64,000 bases of DNA, taken from the NCBI GenBank assembly GCA_034430425.1, contig DAOUEK010000109.1, positions 1-64,000 on the forward strand, given 5' to 3'. This document shows positions 17,533 to 27,800 of the stretch, piece after piece. Below the pieces are notes generated by a model. The model had not been told where the DNA came from. It searched no databases and was given only the letters and a program-made list of their open reading frames with translations. This DNA is from WVZH01 sp034430425 (GTDB taxonomy: Bacteria; Chloroflexota; Anaerolineae; Anaerolineales; E44-bin32). The first letter of the stretch is position 1; the number at the start of each line of letters is the position of its first letter. Position numbers and translations under genes: made by a program.

Positions 17533-17565
17533 AGATCCGAAAGGTTTTGAAAACCTTTCGGGTCT
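17533..17565. repeat. Hairpin repeat with CCGAAAGG arms
   Basis: An inverted repeat with 16-base arms around a single central G at 17549. Only one position (17536/17562) is a T-G pair; all others match. The inner arms are CCGAAAGGTTTT and AAAACCTTTCGG. It has no T tract directly after it and lies between divergent genes, so it is more like a dispersed REP-type palindrome than a terminator. Confidence 0.6.
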
Positions 17566-17715
17566 ACACCTACCGCCGCAGGGAGTCCCACTTCCGACAT
17601 ACGAATCAACCCGCCGCTAACCGGAGTTGAGATCGGAAATCAATCCTTCTTTGAAGAGTCTCTTTTCGGAAGACCTGCGGAACGCTCCAGACAGAAACCT
17701 CTCATGGTCTGGACA

Positions 17716-17744
17716 TTACCGAAGCGACCGTCAAGCGCTATAAT
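17716..17744 (+). promoter_or_regulatory. Probable promoter of the 507-residue protein
   Basis: A consensus -10 TATAAT (17739-17744) is preceded by TTACCG (17716-17721) at 17 bases. Transcription would start near 17751 and the CCAATTGG core at 17759 would lie just after the start site, a repressor-like position. Confidence 0.5.
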
Positions 17745-17780
17745 AAAGCTCTATTTTGCCAATTGGGGTATTGACCATCC

Positions 17781-19304
17781 ATGCAATCGCCGACGAGAGA
17801 ACGCAAACTTACCCGCCACGATGATTCGAAGGACCGGCTGCAGCAGATATGCGCCTCGGATTCCCTTCATGAGTGGGCCCATGCGATACATGTACATGCT
17901 GAGATTACGACAGACAATCCTCTGCTTCAATCGATCGCAAGCAACTTGCTCGAAACGTTTCGAGAGCAAGGGCATCAGGTACAAGATACGCCAGACTCAA
18001 AAACGGAACTGCTGCTGACGAGCGCACAGTTTGGCGTACCCCTCGATTGGAGAAAAGCGCTGCTCTTCACGCAAAGACGGCGGTACAAGATCGAGCACAA
18101 GCCACCGATACTGTGTTTGATGCACGCCACACCCAACGAACTCGGGGCTTTATTGACTCAGCTTCAAACCGCCCTCGCCAAACAGCCACCCGACCCGGAT
18201 GACTTCCATTTCCCCGGCATGGCAGCAAGCGCCTACAAGGTCCTCATCGAACAAGGCCAGCGCGGCGGTCCGATCCTGGCACTCGAGCGCATACTGCAAT
18301 CCCAGGCAAAGTGCATCCGCATCCTGCTGATCGTCGGAGATGGTCGAGTAGAATACGCCTACCTTTTCAACCTGGTCGGCGCGCATCCCAAAATCCCCTT
18401 CGACTCTCCCTATCGATTCTATACCGACATCGCAAACCGCCTGGTCACCGATGCCTGTTCACACGAAATCACCAATCATCGCGTTCTCGCAGAGATGATT
18501 AGCATCGATCAGTTCCACGCTTCGAACTTGCCGACTGCGATGCGGCGAGCAAGCAGCGAGTTTGGAAAACGTGACTTCTTTACGAGCATGGTCCGCATCG
18601 CCGATCTGGTAAACGTTCCAGCGCTGGATGCGGCCATCGCCGATCAATACAGTGAAGGCTGCTTCGCCACCTGGGATCCACAATTGAACGCCCTGATTGC
18701 CACAGTAACCGGCAGCGCGCGCCCCGTCGACAAGGGCAACCTGACCGACGACGATCTGTCCGTAATCGTGGCTGTCCAACCCGACAGCAGCGGAGCGGTG
18801 GTGATGCACGTGGAAGACAATCGCAACGATTCACCATCATCGGAAGCCGTGGAAATGATGGATATGGATCAATCGCTGCCCCGCATCAAACTCGATTCAT
18901 CCTGGCCCATTCAAGTCGAGGTTCCCATCGTGCGCTCCAAGCTTCATGGGCATCGCGGCATCGCCGCTTACGATCCTGAAATTATCGAGCACGTCTACCT
19001 CGATACACCTTACTATCATTACCCGGTCTCCTGCTCCACAGATTCCCAGGCCCGCGCCATCAAAGCCGCCTTCGCTCGATCGGAAGCCCTGTTGAATCCC
19101 GCGGATTCACGCCAGGTGGTATTTACGGTTCTCCCGGGTCATGGAATCGTGATCGTGGAAAAGTGGGTTTCCGGCAAGGCGCCGTTTGAAGCCATCTGGG
19201 AATATTTCGACACCGGGGTGATCGAGGTCGTCAAAGCCATCCCGCAAGGTCCATTGACTTACGTCCCCAGTGCCAATGGACGCATGATGCTGCAGACGAT
19301 TTGA
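17781..19304 (+). CDS. Large soluble protein of unknown function
   Basis: A 507-residue protein I do not recognise. It has no signal peptide or membrane helix. Mixed alpha/beta sequence is seen: PPILCLMHATPNELGALLTQ (about 110-130), a hydrophobic IRILLIVGDGRVEYAYLF strand-turn-strand near 180, a central region with LNALIATVTGSARP, and a C-terminal part with GHRGIAAYDPEIIEHVYLDTPYYHY split by prolines and VVFTVLPGHGIVIVEKWVSG. Codon use looks fully coding from end to end. It has its own promoter and runs convergently to a zinc alcohol dehydrogenase gene, 17 bases apart. Start ATG 17781 has no clear ribosome binding site. Confidence 0.7.
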   Translation: MQSPTRERKLTRHDDSKDRLQQICASDSLHEWAHAIHVHAEITTDNPLLQSIASNLLETFREQGHQVQDTPDSKTELLLTSAQFGVPLDWRKALLFTQRRRYKIEHKPPILCLMHATPNELGALLTQLQTALAKQPPDPDDFHFPGMAASAYKVLIEQGQRGGPILALERILQSQAKCIRILLIVGDGRVEYAYLFNLVGAHPKIPFDSPYRFYTDIANRLVTDACSHEITNHRVLAEMISIDQFHASNLPTAMRRASSEFGKRDFFTSMVRIADLVNVPALDAAIADQYSEGCFATWDPQLNALIATVTGSARPVDKGNLTDDDLSVIVAVQPDSSGAVVMHVEDNRNDSPSSEAVEMMDMDQSLPRIKLDSSWPIQVEVPIVRSKLHGHRGIAAYDPEIIEHVYLDTPYYHYPVSCSTDSQARAIKAAFARSEALLNPADSRQVVFTVLPGHGIVIVEKWVSGKAPFEAIWEYFDTGVIEVVKAIPQGPLTYVPSANGRMMLQTI

Positions 19305-19321
19305 TTTTTATAAACGAAAAT

Positions 19322-20527
19322 TTAATACGTGAAGCACACCTTGATCGAGCCGGTTCGCTTATCCATCGACGTAGCGATGGCCTGTTTGTATTCCGCAAAC
19401 GGAAAGCGATGGGTGATCAGGCCTTCGTATTGGATCGCCTTCTCCTGAAACATACGGATCACCAGGTCGAAAGTGTGCGCGCGCCGACCGCGCCAGTTCT
19501 CCATACCAAAGGTATGCGATCCGATCAGATCTACTTCTTGATACCAGACCGGATTTAAATCCACCTTCATCTCGCTGAAATTCACGCCGACCAGCACCAC
19601 CGCACCGCCTGCCCTGGCCCAACGCAAATTATCGGTAACGGTTGCTTTTTTACCCACACAATCGTAGACCACCTCGAATCCGCCCAGCAGCATGCCGCTG
19701 TTCATCGGGGCGGAGTAATGCCTGGCATCCGTGATTTCAGCCAGCTGCGAATACAGATCGCCTTCGCTGATAACCACATCCGCTCCCAGCTGGCGCGCCA
19801 TGTCAGCTTGATGCGCATATCGGGCGAGCACCGTCACGTGACAATCGGGCTCGACGATCTTGGCCATCTGAACGATTAACAACCCGATGATCCCTGCTCC
19901 AACCACTAACACATGATCTCCGGCAAGCGGCGGCTTGCGCAGCACGCTGTGCAGCGCGACTGCATTCGGTTCGATCAGCGAAGCCTGATCGGTCGGCATC
20001 CCCTCCGGCAGCAGCCGGACTTCGGATTCGTGGGCGATGTAGCCATCCCCCCAGCCTCCGCCCACACCAGTGGCACCCTGGCCCAACGAAGCGTTTTCAC
20101 ACAGACGGGTCTGCCCGGCAGCACAATGCACGCAAGGCGGATCAATTTCCTGGCTGTGGCAGTTCGGACCTGCAAAACGGGATTCCATCACCACCCGATC
20201 GCCAACCTGGAAACGTTTAACTCCTGCGCCAATTTCCACGACATCACTGACCACTTCGTGCCCCAGATAGAAGCGGGTGTTGCCCGGTAAGGCCGCCGGT
20301 GCGGAGGCGGGATCGGCGTCGACGTAGAGCAGCGAGAGATCAGTAGCGCAGATACCACATTGGATGTTCCGCAGACGCAGCCATCCCGGACCTGGCAGCT
20401 GGGGTTCATCCAGATCGACGATATGCGACGACGATAGCGAACTCCAAACAACACCCGGCCAGACCGAGCGCAGTGTCTGTACGAGAAACATCCGAGGGAT
20501 GTTTTTGTCGACGTATATTGTGCGCAT
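19322..20527 (-). CDS. Zinc-dependent alcohol dehydrogenase (MDR superfamily)
   Basis: A 401-residue medium-chain dehydrogenase/reductase that would oxidise an alcohol or polyol with NAD(P). The catalytic zinc site is CGICATD (Cys57) and GHE (His90, Glu91); the structural zinc lobe has Cys123, Cys132, Cys135 and Cys143. The Rossmann fold shows VVGAGIIGLL. The spacing CHSQ...CVHC is longer than in the classical lobe. N-terminal ~40 residues extend beyond a usual MDR start but ATG 20527 has a strong AGGAGAAAGG ribosome site, so they are kept. Substrate is unknown; threonine- and sorbitol-dehydrogenase-like subfamilies are candidates. Confidence 0.87.
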   Translation of the reverse strand: MRTIYVDKNIPRMFLVQTLRSVWPGVVWSSLSSSHIVDLDEPQLPGPGWLRLRNIQCGICATDLSLLYVDADPASAPAALPGNTRFYLGHEVVSDVVEIGAGVKRFQVGDRVVMESRFAGPNCHSQEIDPPCVHCAAGQTRLCENASLGQGATGVGGGWGDGYIAHESEVRLLPEGMPTDQASLIEPNAVALHSVLRKPPLAGDHVLVVGAGIIGLLIVQMAKIVEPDCHVTVLARYAHQADMARQLGADVVISEGDLYSQLAEITDARHYSAPMNSGMLLGGFEVVYDCVGKKATVTDNLRWARAGGAVVLVGVNFSEMKVDLNPVWYQEVDLIGSHTFGMENWRGRRAHTFDLVIRMFQEKAIQYEGLITHRFPFAEYKQAIATSMDKRTGSIKVCFTY

Positions 20528-20647
20528 ATCCTTTCTCCTCTACCACCCACTCGATCCACAATGGCAGATTCCAAGCGCAGATATTCGCCGGATAGGTAAT
20601 CCTATTACAGGATCGAATGATACCTTCACCGGATGCAAAGCTAGTCT

Positions 20648-21067
20648 TTATAAGTTGAAAGTTGCGTTCTGCAAAGCATGGTAGTAATTCCCCCACTCGG
20701 CAGTGAAACGCAGGACAGAATAATCCGGATCGGTAATACCCTGGGGATAATAACGTTCATATCCCTCACGCCAGAGACGTTCCCTTGCGCTCGAATCCTG
20801 CAGGATTTCAACATCCCCGACGAGCATCAAACCCATCCTGTTTTCGAAATCTATAAAGTAAACACAAGTTTTCGGATCCCGTTTAAGCTGGGCGATTTTC
20901 TTCGAAGATGTGTTCGTGCTGAACCAGATCGTTTTCAATCCCTCGTTTTCCATCTTGAGCATCGCTTTGATGTTGGGATAGCCATCGTCTCCATTTGTTC
21001 CCAGCATGGCGATCTGTGCAGCATCTGCGAGAGCTAGTGCCTTTTGAATCGCATCATCTTTGTCCAT
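20648..21067 (-). CDS. Pyridoxamine-5'-phosphate-oxidase-fold (general stress protein 26-like) protein
   Basis: A 139-residue split-barrel flavin-binding protein. Features: AMLGTNGDDGYPNIKAMLKMENEG near the N terminus, then TIWFSTNTSSKKIAQLKRDPKTCVYF, which is the conserved strand-helix pair of the general stress protein 26 branch, followed by GLMLVGDVEILQD and a C-terminal LRFTAEWGNYY. These proteins bind FMN or F420 and their reactions are mostly unknown. ATG 21067 has AGGAG 5 bases upstream; the longer reading lacks one. It is a single gene with gaps of over 100 bases on each side. Confidence 0.83.
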   Translation of the reverse strand: MDKDDAIQKALALADAAQIAMLGTNGDDGYPNIKAMLKMENEGLKTIWFSTNTSSKKIAQLKRDPKTCVYFIDFENRMGLMLVGDVEILQDSSARERLWREGYERYYPQGITDPDYSVLRFTAEWGNYYHALQNATFNL

Positions 21068-21233
21068 CACCACTCCTAATTTTTCATGTCCCCACGTCAG
21101 CAACGCTCATGGACATTATAATAATTTCCCTGTGCTTTGAGTAAACAAAGCCTGCCAAGATGACTGTGAAAACACTCGTGGATTTGCAAACCCTGAAAAA
21201 TAATAGGAGATATGTTCACCCGAAGACTTACCT

Positions 21234-21575
21234 TTACGAATAATTAAGCACTTTCAGGATGATTCTCGCCCCACGCATTCCGATCACTGCGGCACCAGCA
21301 CCAAAACATAAATATTCGATGAGCAATGGTGGTATCGCGGTATATCCTTCTGGAATCACGATAGAAAGAAGAATCAATAATCCGAAGACAACCAGACCAC
21401 CCAGAAAGAAAGCGAACATCCACTGCCCCCCGATACTGATGATGTCCTGAACATCCATAGGAATTTTTTCACGCCGCAGTGCAAAGGCAGTGATCACCCC
21501 ACCCACCAACCCTGGAATGAGCCAAACGGCTATCGCAAAAAAGAAGGTGTAAATAATGAAAGCATAGATTTCCAT
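21234..21575 (-). CDS. Small membrane protein (three helices)
   Basis: A 113-residue protein with three hydrophobic helices, the first a long N-terminal segment (about residues 5-32, ending in an ALRREK loop), then 48-70 and 82-100. Gly/Ala-rich helices suggest a compact bundle. It has AAGGAT upstream of ATG 21575. It lies 17 bases after a second small membrane protein gene, so the two are probably cotranscribed. No family was recognised. Confidence 0.65.
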   Translation of the reverse strand: MEIYAFIIYTFFFAIAVWLIPGLVGGVITAFALRREKIPMDVQDIISIGGQWMFAFFLGGLVVFGLLILLSIVIPEGYTAIPPLLIEYLCFGAGAAVIGMRGARIILKVLNYS

Positions 21576-21592
21576 GTTCGTATCCTTCGGAT

Positions 21593-21949
21593 TTATCCTG
21601 CGTTCCCAGATTGCAGCAGTAAACTAGTGATCAGGAAATACAGCATCGCTACTGCCGTGATCGTTAACGTCCAACCGAACACGATTATATTGAACGTAGT
21701 TTGGCTGATTTCTCCTTTATGAACCCGGACCAGGGTCGCCGTCGCAAGCCCGGAAAGAAAACCGGCGACCGTAAACCCAAAGAGGGGAATCGATACAGCA
21801 ATAGCTGGAGATACGGTTCCCGAATCGATTGGGAACAAGGATGAGATCACAAAATCGATCAATAACGCAGCGATCCAGCCGATAATAAACGACAGGGACC
21901 AGGCAAGGCTCAAAAACCGCACCGGCTGTTCTTCTATCCAATGGAACAT
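21593..21949 (-). CDS. Small membrane protein (three helices)
   Basis: A 118-residue protein starting MFHWIEEQPVRF, with three hydrophobic segments (about 15-35, 48-70, 87-110). ATG 21949 has GAGG 5 bases upstream; an in-frame GTG six bases earlier would overlap that ribosome site. It is the first of a two-gene unit with the 113-residue membrane protein. Size, topology and Gly-rich helices are alike in both, which suggests partners or distant paralogues, but identity is too low to claim that by eye. Confidence 0.65.
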   Translation of the reverse strand: MFHWIEEQPVRFLSLAWSLSFIIGWIAALLIDFVISSLFPIDSGTVSPAIAVSIPLFGFTVAGFLSGLATATLVRVHKGEISQTTFNIIVFGWTLTITAVAMLYFLITSLLLQSGNAG

Positions 21950-22074
21950 AGCCACCTCGTTTCGTGGAGTCTATCCCTCACATCCAAAGCACTATTGTAC
22001 TCGATCTGCATACCCATCGAGGTCAGACCACGACCAGGACAGTAAACCTCAGTCTACTCAAGAAGCGTACTTCA

Positions 22075-23346
22075 TCATTTATTCCCGACGGTTAGGTTTA
22101 ACGTCACCGTCAGAGTCAATGTCATACCTTCTTCATGTTGGGTATGGACGAACGTTTCCCCATCTCCCAACGGGAATGTCGTCTTGGGAATGTTTGAGGA
22201 ATTCTCATCCGCATCCGTTGGGCCAGAGAAGGTAAGAATCGTAAAATCCCCCATGATTCCGATATCACCGGATACTGTTGATTCACCAAGCTGGATATCC
22301 GCTATCACCACCGTTCCAACCTCGGGGACCGTTCCCGTAATCTTTAAATAGCCTGTTACCGATTCTGTTTTGGGTGGATCGAACTTCAGTTCAAATCCAT
22401 CCAAGCTCCCGGTGAGAGACAGATCGACGTCGATAATTACATCCCAGACCGTCTCGATAGAACCGGCTTCAGGATCGGTGAAAATGAGTGTATCGTCGAT
22501 CACACATTTCATCGTTCCTCTCCCGGCAATATCTCCCTGCTCGGACACCTTGAAAGGGATGGGATCCGAGCAATCCATGGTCAACTTTTGACCCTCAAAG
22601 CTCATAACATAAAGGTAATCCAGTGATCCCACCCACGTGCATCCATCCGTCATCTCAGTAGTACGATCGGGAGGATCAGTAGGTTGACCCGGACAATCGA
22701 GGAATTGAACCGTGATCTCTTGGCTTACGCCCTGACAATCTTCGGATGAGTAGTCACGATGATCCGATTCAACGTAGATATTCCCACAGCGACACGCTGT
22801 GGCCGGATTGTCACACTCGGTGGGTCCTTCCATATCGGGTAATTCTCCCGCACCGTGCGGCGAGAAATGGTCCAGGATGAAGGTGATCTCTCGATTTTCA
22901 GGATTGTAACGAAGCCCTGTTGAACCGTACGTGAAGGTTTCGTTCTCCAAATCGAGTTCGAGGTGAACCGGCCAGCCTTCCACTTCAACACCGTCTGGAA
23001 GTGGAACGACAACTTCGATCGGCTCTTCCAGCTGCATACCGTCCGGCAGTGCTTCGAAAAAGACGAGCGGACGCATGGACATCACCGACTGATCGAGGAT
23101 GGATGAAACAGTCGAATTCTCGATTTGATTCACCTGCAGTGATGTATCTTCGCTTAATGCGCCTGAAGGGACAACTATCGTTATGCCGTTATCAAAGCTA
23201 AACGTCCCGCCATCCGGACCGACGGTTTGTGGTTCAGACTCGCCTTTACCCTTAAACCAACTGCAGGACGACGCCAGCAGTGCCATGATGATAAGAATCC
23301 CAATCCTGACGTACTTGCATCGGAACTTTGTCTTCACTGCTTTCAT
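22075..23346 (-). CDS. Lipoprotein with ZU5-like N-terminal domain
   Basis: A 423-residue exported lipoprotein with lipobox LLASSC at about residue 28. The mature N terminus (VGPDGGTFSFDNGITIVVPSGAL) is the typical opening of ZU5/GAIN-like domains found in bacterial surface proteins, with DHFSPHG closing it. A Cys-rich stretch (CDNPATACRCGN, CQG, CPG, CTW) follows, then beta-rich sequence to the C terminus. A structural or adhesive surface role is inferred. ATG 23346 is preceded by GAGG at 8 bases; the reading two codons longer begins at a GTG. It diverges from the exported-protein cluster starting at 23812. Confidence 0.72.
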   Translation of the reverse strand: MKAVKTKFRCKYVRIGILIIMALLASSCSWFKGKGESEPQTVGPDGGTFSFDNGITIVVPSGALSEDTSLQVNQIENSTVSSILDQSVMSMRPLVFFEALPDGMQLEEPIEVVVPLPDGVEVEGWPVHLELDLENETFTYGSTGLRYNPENREITFILDHFSPHGAGELPDMEGPTECDNPATACRCGNIYVESDHRDYSSEDCQGVSQEITVQFLDCPGQPTDPPDRTTEMTDGCTWVGSLDYLYVMSFEGQKLTMDCSDPIPFKVSEQGDIAGRGTMKCVIDDTLIFTDPEAGSIETVWDVIIDVDLSLTGSLDGFELKFDPPKTESVTGYLKITGTVPEVGTVVIADIQLGESTVSGDIGIMGDFTILTFSGPTDADENSSNIPKTTFPLGDGETFVHTQHEEGMTLTLTVTLNLTVGNK

Positions 23347-23811
23347 AGTCACATCCTCACATGTTACGAATTTATTCCAGGAGACAATCTTACATCATCA
23401 TATGATATATTGTCGAACGAAAATAGATGTCGATCGATAAACTATAGAGCTGTCTACAAGCCCGTGAAAGGAAATTATGGATTCCTACCCGGGAAGTTGC
23501 TCCTTTGCAACCTTCAACATATACTCCATCCGGCATCTGAAAAGTGCCGCAAGAAGAATGCCAAAAATATATTATCCGGCTTTGTGTCACAATGATCGAT
23601 TGAAATCGTTATAGTATGTAGTGAATAGAAACAAATTTGGCACAACAAGGATCTTAAGCGATGGTTCGCACTTCGTTCATTACATCTGCACCTCACCAAT
23701 GTTCTGGGGGAACCCTTGCGGTTTCCCCTCTTGTTTTCACGAGAGAATAACAAGCATTTATAAACGCAGGAAAGAAGCAACAACTTTCGAATCCAGTCCG
23801 GGGAGGATACG
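23347..23811. other. Divergent intergenic region
   Basis: About 465 bases between divergent exported-protein genes. It holds a perfect 10-base palindrome ATCATATGAT (23397-23406) between GACAAT and ATTGTC, and a short imperfect hairpin with GGGGAA and TTCCCC arms (23707-23728) followed by a T-rich stretch. Neither can be assigned a role. No gene was accepted here. Confidence 0.45.
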
Positions 23812-24849
23812 ATGGAAGCAAAACATAAGAGATTAACCTTCCTTCTTCTACTTACGAGTGTGCTTACCGCATGCAGCGGTGTGGGACAAATCGAGGGCAC
23901 TTTCGTATGGATCGATGCTCCGATTCACGATCTTACTGTGCCGCTTGGTGAAATCATCGCCATCGATGGACACGCCTCCAGCGCCACGGGTATCTCGCGC
24001 GTCCAGATATGGATCGACGATGAAACCCTGGAAACCATCGATGATCCACCCGGCAGCGGCACGCTGGTGCACTTTGATCACCTGTGGAAACCAGCAGCAC
24101 CCGGTGATTATGAAATCGCCGTCATTGCTTACAGCGGCGAAGATGCCGCCAGTGATCCCGACACAGTCACGATACACATCATGGGTGAAGGTGAACTGGT
24201 GCTTGCCACCACTACGCTGACACCCGAGACGTCGGCAACACCACCAGAAGATGAAACACCAACTCCAACCAGCTGCGTGCCCTTCGTGATCGCCCAACAA
24301 GATGCAAATTGCCGCACCGGACCCGATAGCGTATACGATGTTGTTGGTTATCTTCTTACAGGAGAGATGGCCCTGATCGATGGCCGCCTGAGCGACAGTT
24401 CCTGGTGGCGCATTGGAAACCCGGACGCAGCCGGCACCTGCTGGGTATGGAGTTCGCTTGCAGAAGCCTACTGCAACCCTGAAAACGTTCCTGTGCTCGA
24501 GGCGCCTCCTACACCGACGCCTGAGGTGGATAACGATCCGCCGCCTGCGCCGGTGCTGAGCAACCCGACGAATGGATCCGAACCAGGATGTGCCTCCTTT
24601 ATAGACCTGACCTGGAACGCAGTCTCCGATCCGAGTGGAATCTCGGGCTATAAGATCGAGGTAGAGCGCCATCCGGGCGACAACAATTGGCAGATGGTCG
24701 GCGGCAGCCCCTTTGGTGCAACCGGTACGACGAAGAACATATCCGTCGAATGTGGCTACACTTATCGCTGGCGAGTACGTGCGATCGATGGTGCAGGCAA
24801 TCAAAGCGCCTGGTCGTCCTGGTTCACGTTCAACATCCCCTTGCCGTAA
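23812..24849 (+). CDS. Lipoprotein with Ig-like, SH3b-like and fibronectin III-like domains
   Basis: A 345-residue lipoprotein with lipobox VLTAC at about residue 21. Order of domains: a bacterial Ig-like domain (about 30-120: VWIDAPIHD, SRVQIWIDD, YEIAVIAYSG), a Thr/Pro linker, an SH3-like domain (about 155-225: NCRTGPDSVYDVVGYL, WWRIGN, CWVWSSL), a second linker, then a fibronectin III-like domain (about 250-345: DLTWNAVSDPSG, YKIEVER, YRWRVRAIDGAGNQS). It probably binds cell wall or surface glycans outside the cell. The Ig-like domain has a relative in the next gene, which begins 20 bases downstream. Confidence 0.82.
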   Translation: MEAKHKRLTFLLLLTSVLTACSGVGQIEGTFVWIDAPIHDLTVPLGEIIAIDGHASSATGISRVQIWIDDETLETIDDPPGSGTLVHFDHLWKPAAPGDYEIAVIAYSGEDAASDPDTVTIHIMGEGELVLATTTLTPETSATPPEDETPTPTSCVPFVIAQQDANCRTGPDSVYDVVGYLLTGEMALIDGRLSDSSWWRIGNPDAAGTCWVWSSLAEAYCNPENVPVLEAPPTPTPEVDNDPPPAPVLSNPTNGSEPGCASFIDLTWNAVSDPSGISGYKIEVERHPGDNNWQMVGGSPFGATGTTKNISVECGYTYRWRVRAIDGAGNQSAWSSWFTFNIPLP

Positions 24850-24869
24850 GGCAGCGAGGAGACCCTACC

Positions 24870-27800
24870 ATGAAGAAAAGACTTGAATCACTCAGCACGA
24901 TCCTGGAATCGAAAAAAATATCCCGGAGAAGATTGGTCCTGGCTCTTATACTCATCGGGCTATTACTCCTTGCCATCCTTGCCGGCTTGATCATCTTCAA
25001 CCGTCTGGAATCGAAAGCGATTAAGGACCATCCGCTGGTGCTCATCCAAACCCCGGAAAACCGCGATCGAGTCGATCTGGGCCAGGAAGTGAGCCTGCAC
25101 GCCACGGCGCGCTCGCAAAACGGCATCGCCCGCATCGAGCTTTGGGCAGATGATGCCTTCGTCATCGCACATGACACCCCTGAGGATCAAATCCTCTCTC
25201 CAGCTGTCCTGCATACCTACTGGGAACCCGTTACGGCAGGTCCGCACACACTGGTTGTCCAGGCGATATCCAACAGCGGTGTGCGCGGGCAAGCCACCGT
25301 GACCATCTATACCCAGGAAGGTATGATAGCCGGTGTTGATGCGGATACCGATATCGAACCCGTTTCTCTCTCACTTGATGAAGACACCGAAAGTGGAACA
25401 GGTGCAGCACCCGGAGGCTCCGCGCCCAGCCCTGGCGGCGCTCCACCGGGATCGGGTGACGATGTGAGAGACCTGCTCGATGATGATCCCTCCGAGCCCG
25501 AACCCGTAGATGAGCCGGAGCCATCCGCAGACGGCGGTGAACCGACCGCCCTGAAAGTGGAAATCCTGGCGCTGGAAACCATGGAAAGCTACGAAGGTCT
25601 GCATTGCTACGTCAGCTTCGGTGAATCCGGCGAGGCCACCTCGCAGTGGTATCCGGATTTCGATGGCGATCAGGCTACCGACGATTCCTTCCCTACCAGC
25701 GATGGCCGTAATTGGGACGTCGAACCGTATCTCTCCGGAGATGCGGTACCTTTCATCATATGGCCCGAGGACCAGGCCCTTGGCATCAATATCACTTGTG
25801 TAGGCATGGCTGATGGCGGGATGAGTGCGCCCGAATTGGGACAGGTGAATCTAATCCGCCGACCGGAAACATGGGACGCTATTACCCGGCGGGTGATAAG
25901 TGAAGGCGGCGAAGGCTCCTATACGATCGACTACCGCATCAGCAAGGAGGGCGAAACCTCCGAGGAGCGAGTCGCAAAAGAGATCGATCCCGACATGACG
26001 GTACCCACCAATTTGCACATCCAAAACTGGGTCAATCCCTTCGGAGAGCACGTAGGCCAATCCCTGATGTGGGACTATGAACCAGGTGATGACGAGCTGC
26101 CGATCGACGGCTTCATCATCTATCTGAATGGAACCATGCAATGGACCGAACCAGCCGAGAAAAAATTCAGCGACGTCCCTTCGCAATGGTTCCGACCTCC
26201 GTGTGGCGAGACGTACGAGTTTACCGTGAGCGCCTATCGGGAACATCCCGTCACAGGGTATGAGTCTTACCCCTCTGAAGGATTATCGTTCTACACCGCG
26301 GATGTCGGCGATCCCATCTGCATCCAAACCTACCTGTTCTCGTTCAACACGATGACAACCGGTTCGCTTCCCGAAGGTGGTTTATACAATGGAATGTATG
26401 GCTCCTTCTATGTGAACGACGAAAGTGTGGATTTCGATGGCCGCTGTGAAGGTTCGGGAATTTGTGGTCAGGTGGGCTTGTACGAGAATTACGAGTATGA
26501 CCTGCACAGCACGACCAGCTACCTCGGTAACGGTCCGACTCAATTCTTGATCACGCAGGGCGATGACCACACCTTGCATTACGGATACGAGGTACGCACC
26601 ACATACACCAGAGGACTTGGACAATCAAGTACAGGGCGGTTCTGCTACGGCGAAGGCTACATCGATTGGATCGATCTCGTAGGCATGATCGATCCTATCT
26701 TTGAACATACGATGACCTCGGATGGTCCGGTGCGAGATTTCTGCCAGGTCACCTATACCATTGAGCCTCTTGGTAGTGGCCCTTCCGTCCAACCCGGACA
26801 ACCGCTGCCGCTGCCGTTGTTATCCGTAGAAGAAATTTCAGTTGACGATACCGGCTGGCTGCAAATCCAGGTCCGCAACGAAGGCAACGCGGATTGGACG
26901 CACGACATCCCGTTCAGTTTGACTAAGAACTCGGGAGAGACGATTGGCAGCTACACCTGGCCCTCTTCTACAATCGCACCAGGAGGCCTGGTTACACTTG
27001 AGTACGATATGAGCGGTGATTATCAACCCATGGATGTGTGCGTGATTCTCGATCCGGAAAACGAGGCGCCGGAGCAAGACGACCGTTTCGAGACACCACG
27101 AGAACCCCACTGCCATCCACTTCCGGACTTGGAAATCTCGAACGTCTCCTATGATAGAGAAAATGGCTCGCTTAGGCTCATTGTCGATAACACCGGTGGT
27201 ACGCAGGAACACACCGATCTGTCCCTTCAACTCGACGTTCCCGGATTCGAGTTTCGTGCGATACTTCACCCGGATATCACCCTGCATCAATATGGTGTCA
27301 ATATCGTCGAGATTCCTGGAATTAGCGAAGAAATACGGGATGCCATGATGGAGGGCTACACGGTCACCATCGATCCTACCAACGACATCACAGAAACGAA
27401 CGAGGATAACAACCTGTACACCGTCAATCCCGGTACGACACTGCGGTTGCATTGGTTCGCCATCAACTTGCACTACTACCCTTACTATGCCAGCTCCGAT
27501 AACACCCAGCAGCAGCGTTACCGTTTTACCGTGGCAAAAGGCCCGAGTGCACCCATCAGCTCTACTATGGATTACGGTCCGATCACGATCGCCGAATGGA
27601 GCAGCGGAGCCTTCGACATCGAACGCGAAATCCAATCCGGACCGTTAGAAGGTGCGCGAATCGGCGAGCAGCAGCACAATCTACACGAGTGGGTCGAATT
27701 CACCGTCGCCGGAGATGAATATCTCTTTATCACGGTATCCGGCGAGATGAAGTATCGCACGCATGATTGGCGCAGCATCGGCTGGGTTGCAACGAGCTAC

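Larger units (their letters stand above)
17497..17780. other. Divergent intergenic region
   Basis: Together with the palindrome this is about 300 bases without a gene. It contains a 33-base hairpin repeat, a promoter for the 507-residue protein and a second CCAATTGG core, listed separately. The rest shows nothing I can name. Confidence 0.5.

Noticed and set aside
23707..23728. Terminator-like hairpin before the surface-protein genes
   Set aside because: One mismatch, short stem, and no plus-strand gene ends upstream of it; left as an unexplained hairpin.
23848..24804. 318-codon minus-strand frame
   Set aside because: Mirror of the lipoprotein with Ig-like/SH3-like domains, biased composition.
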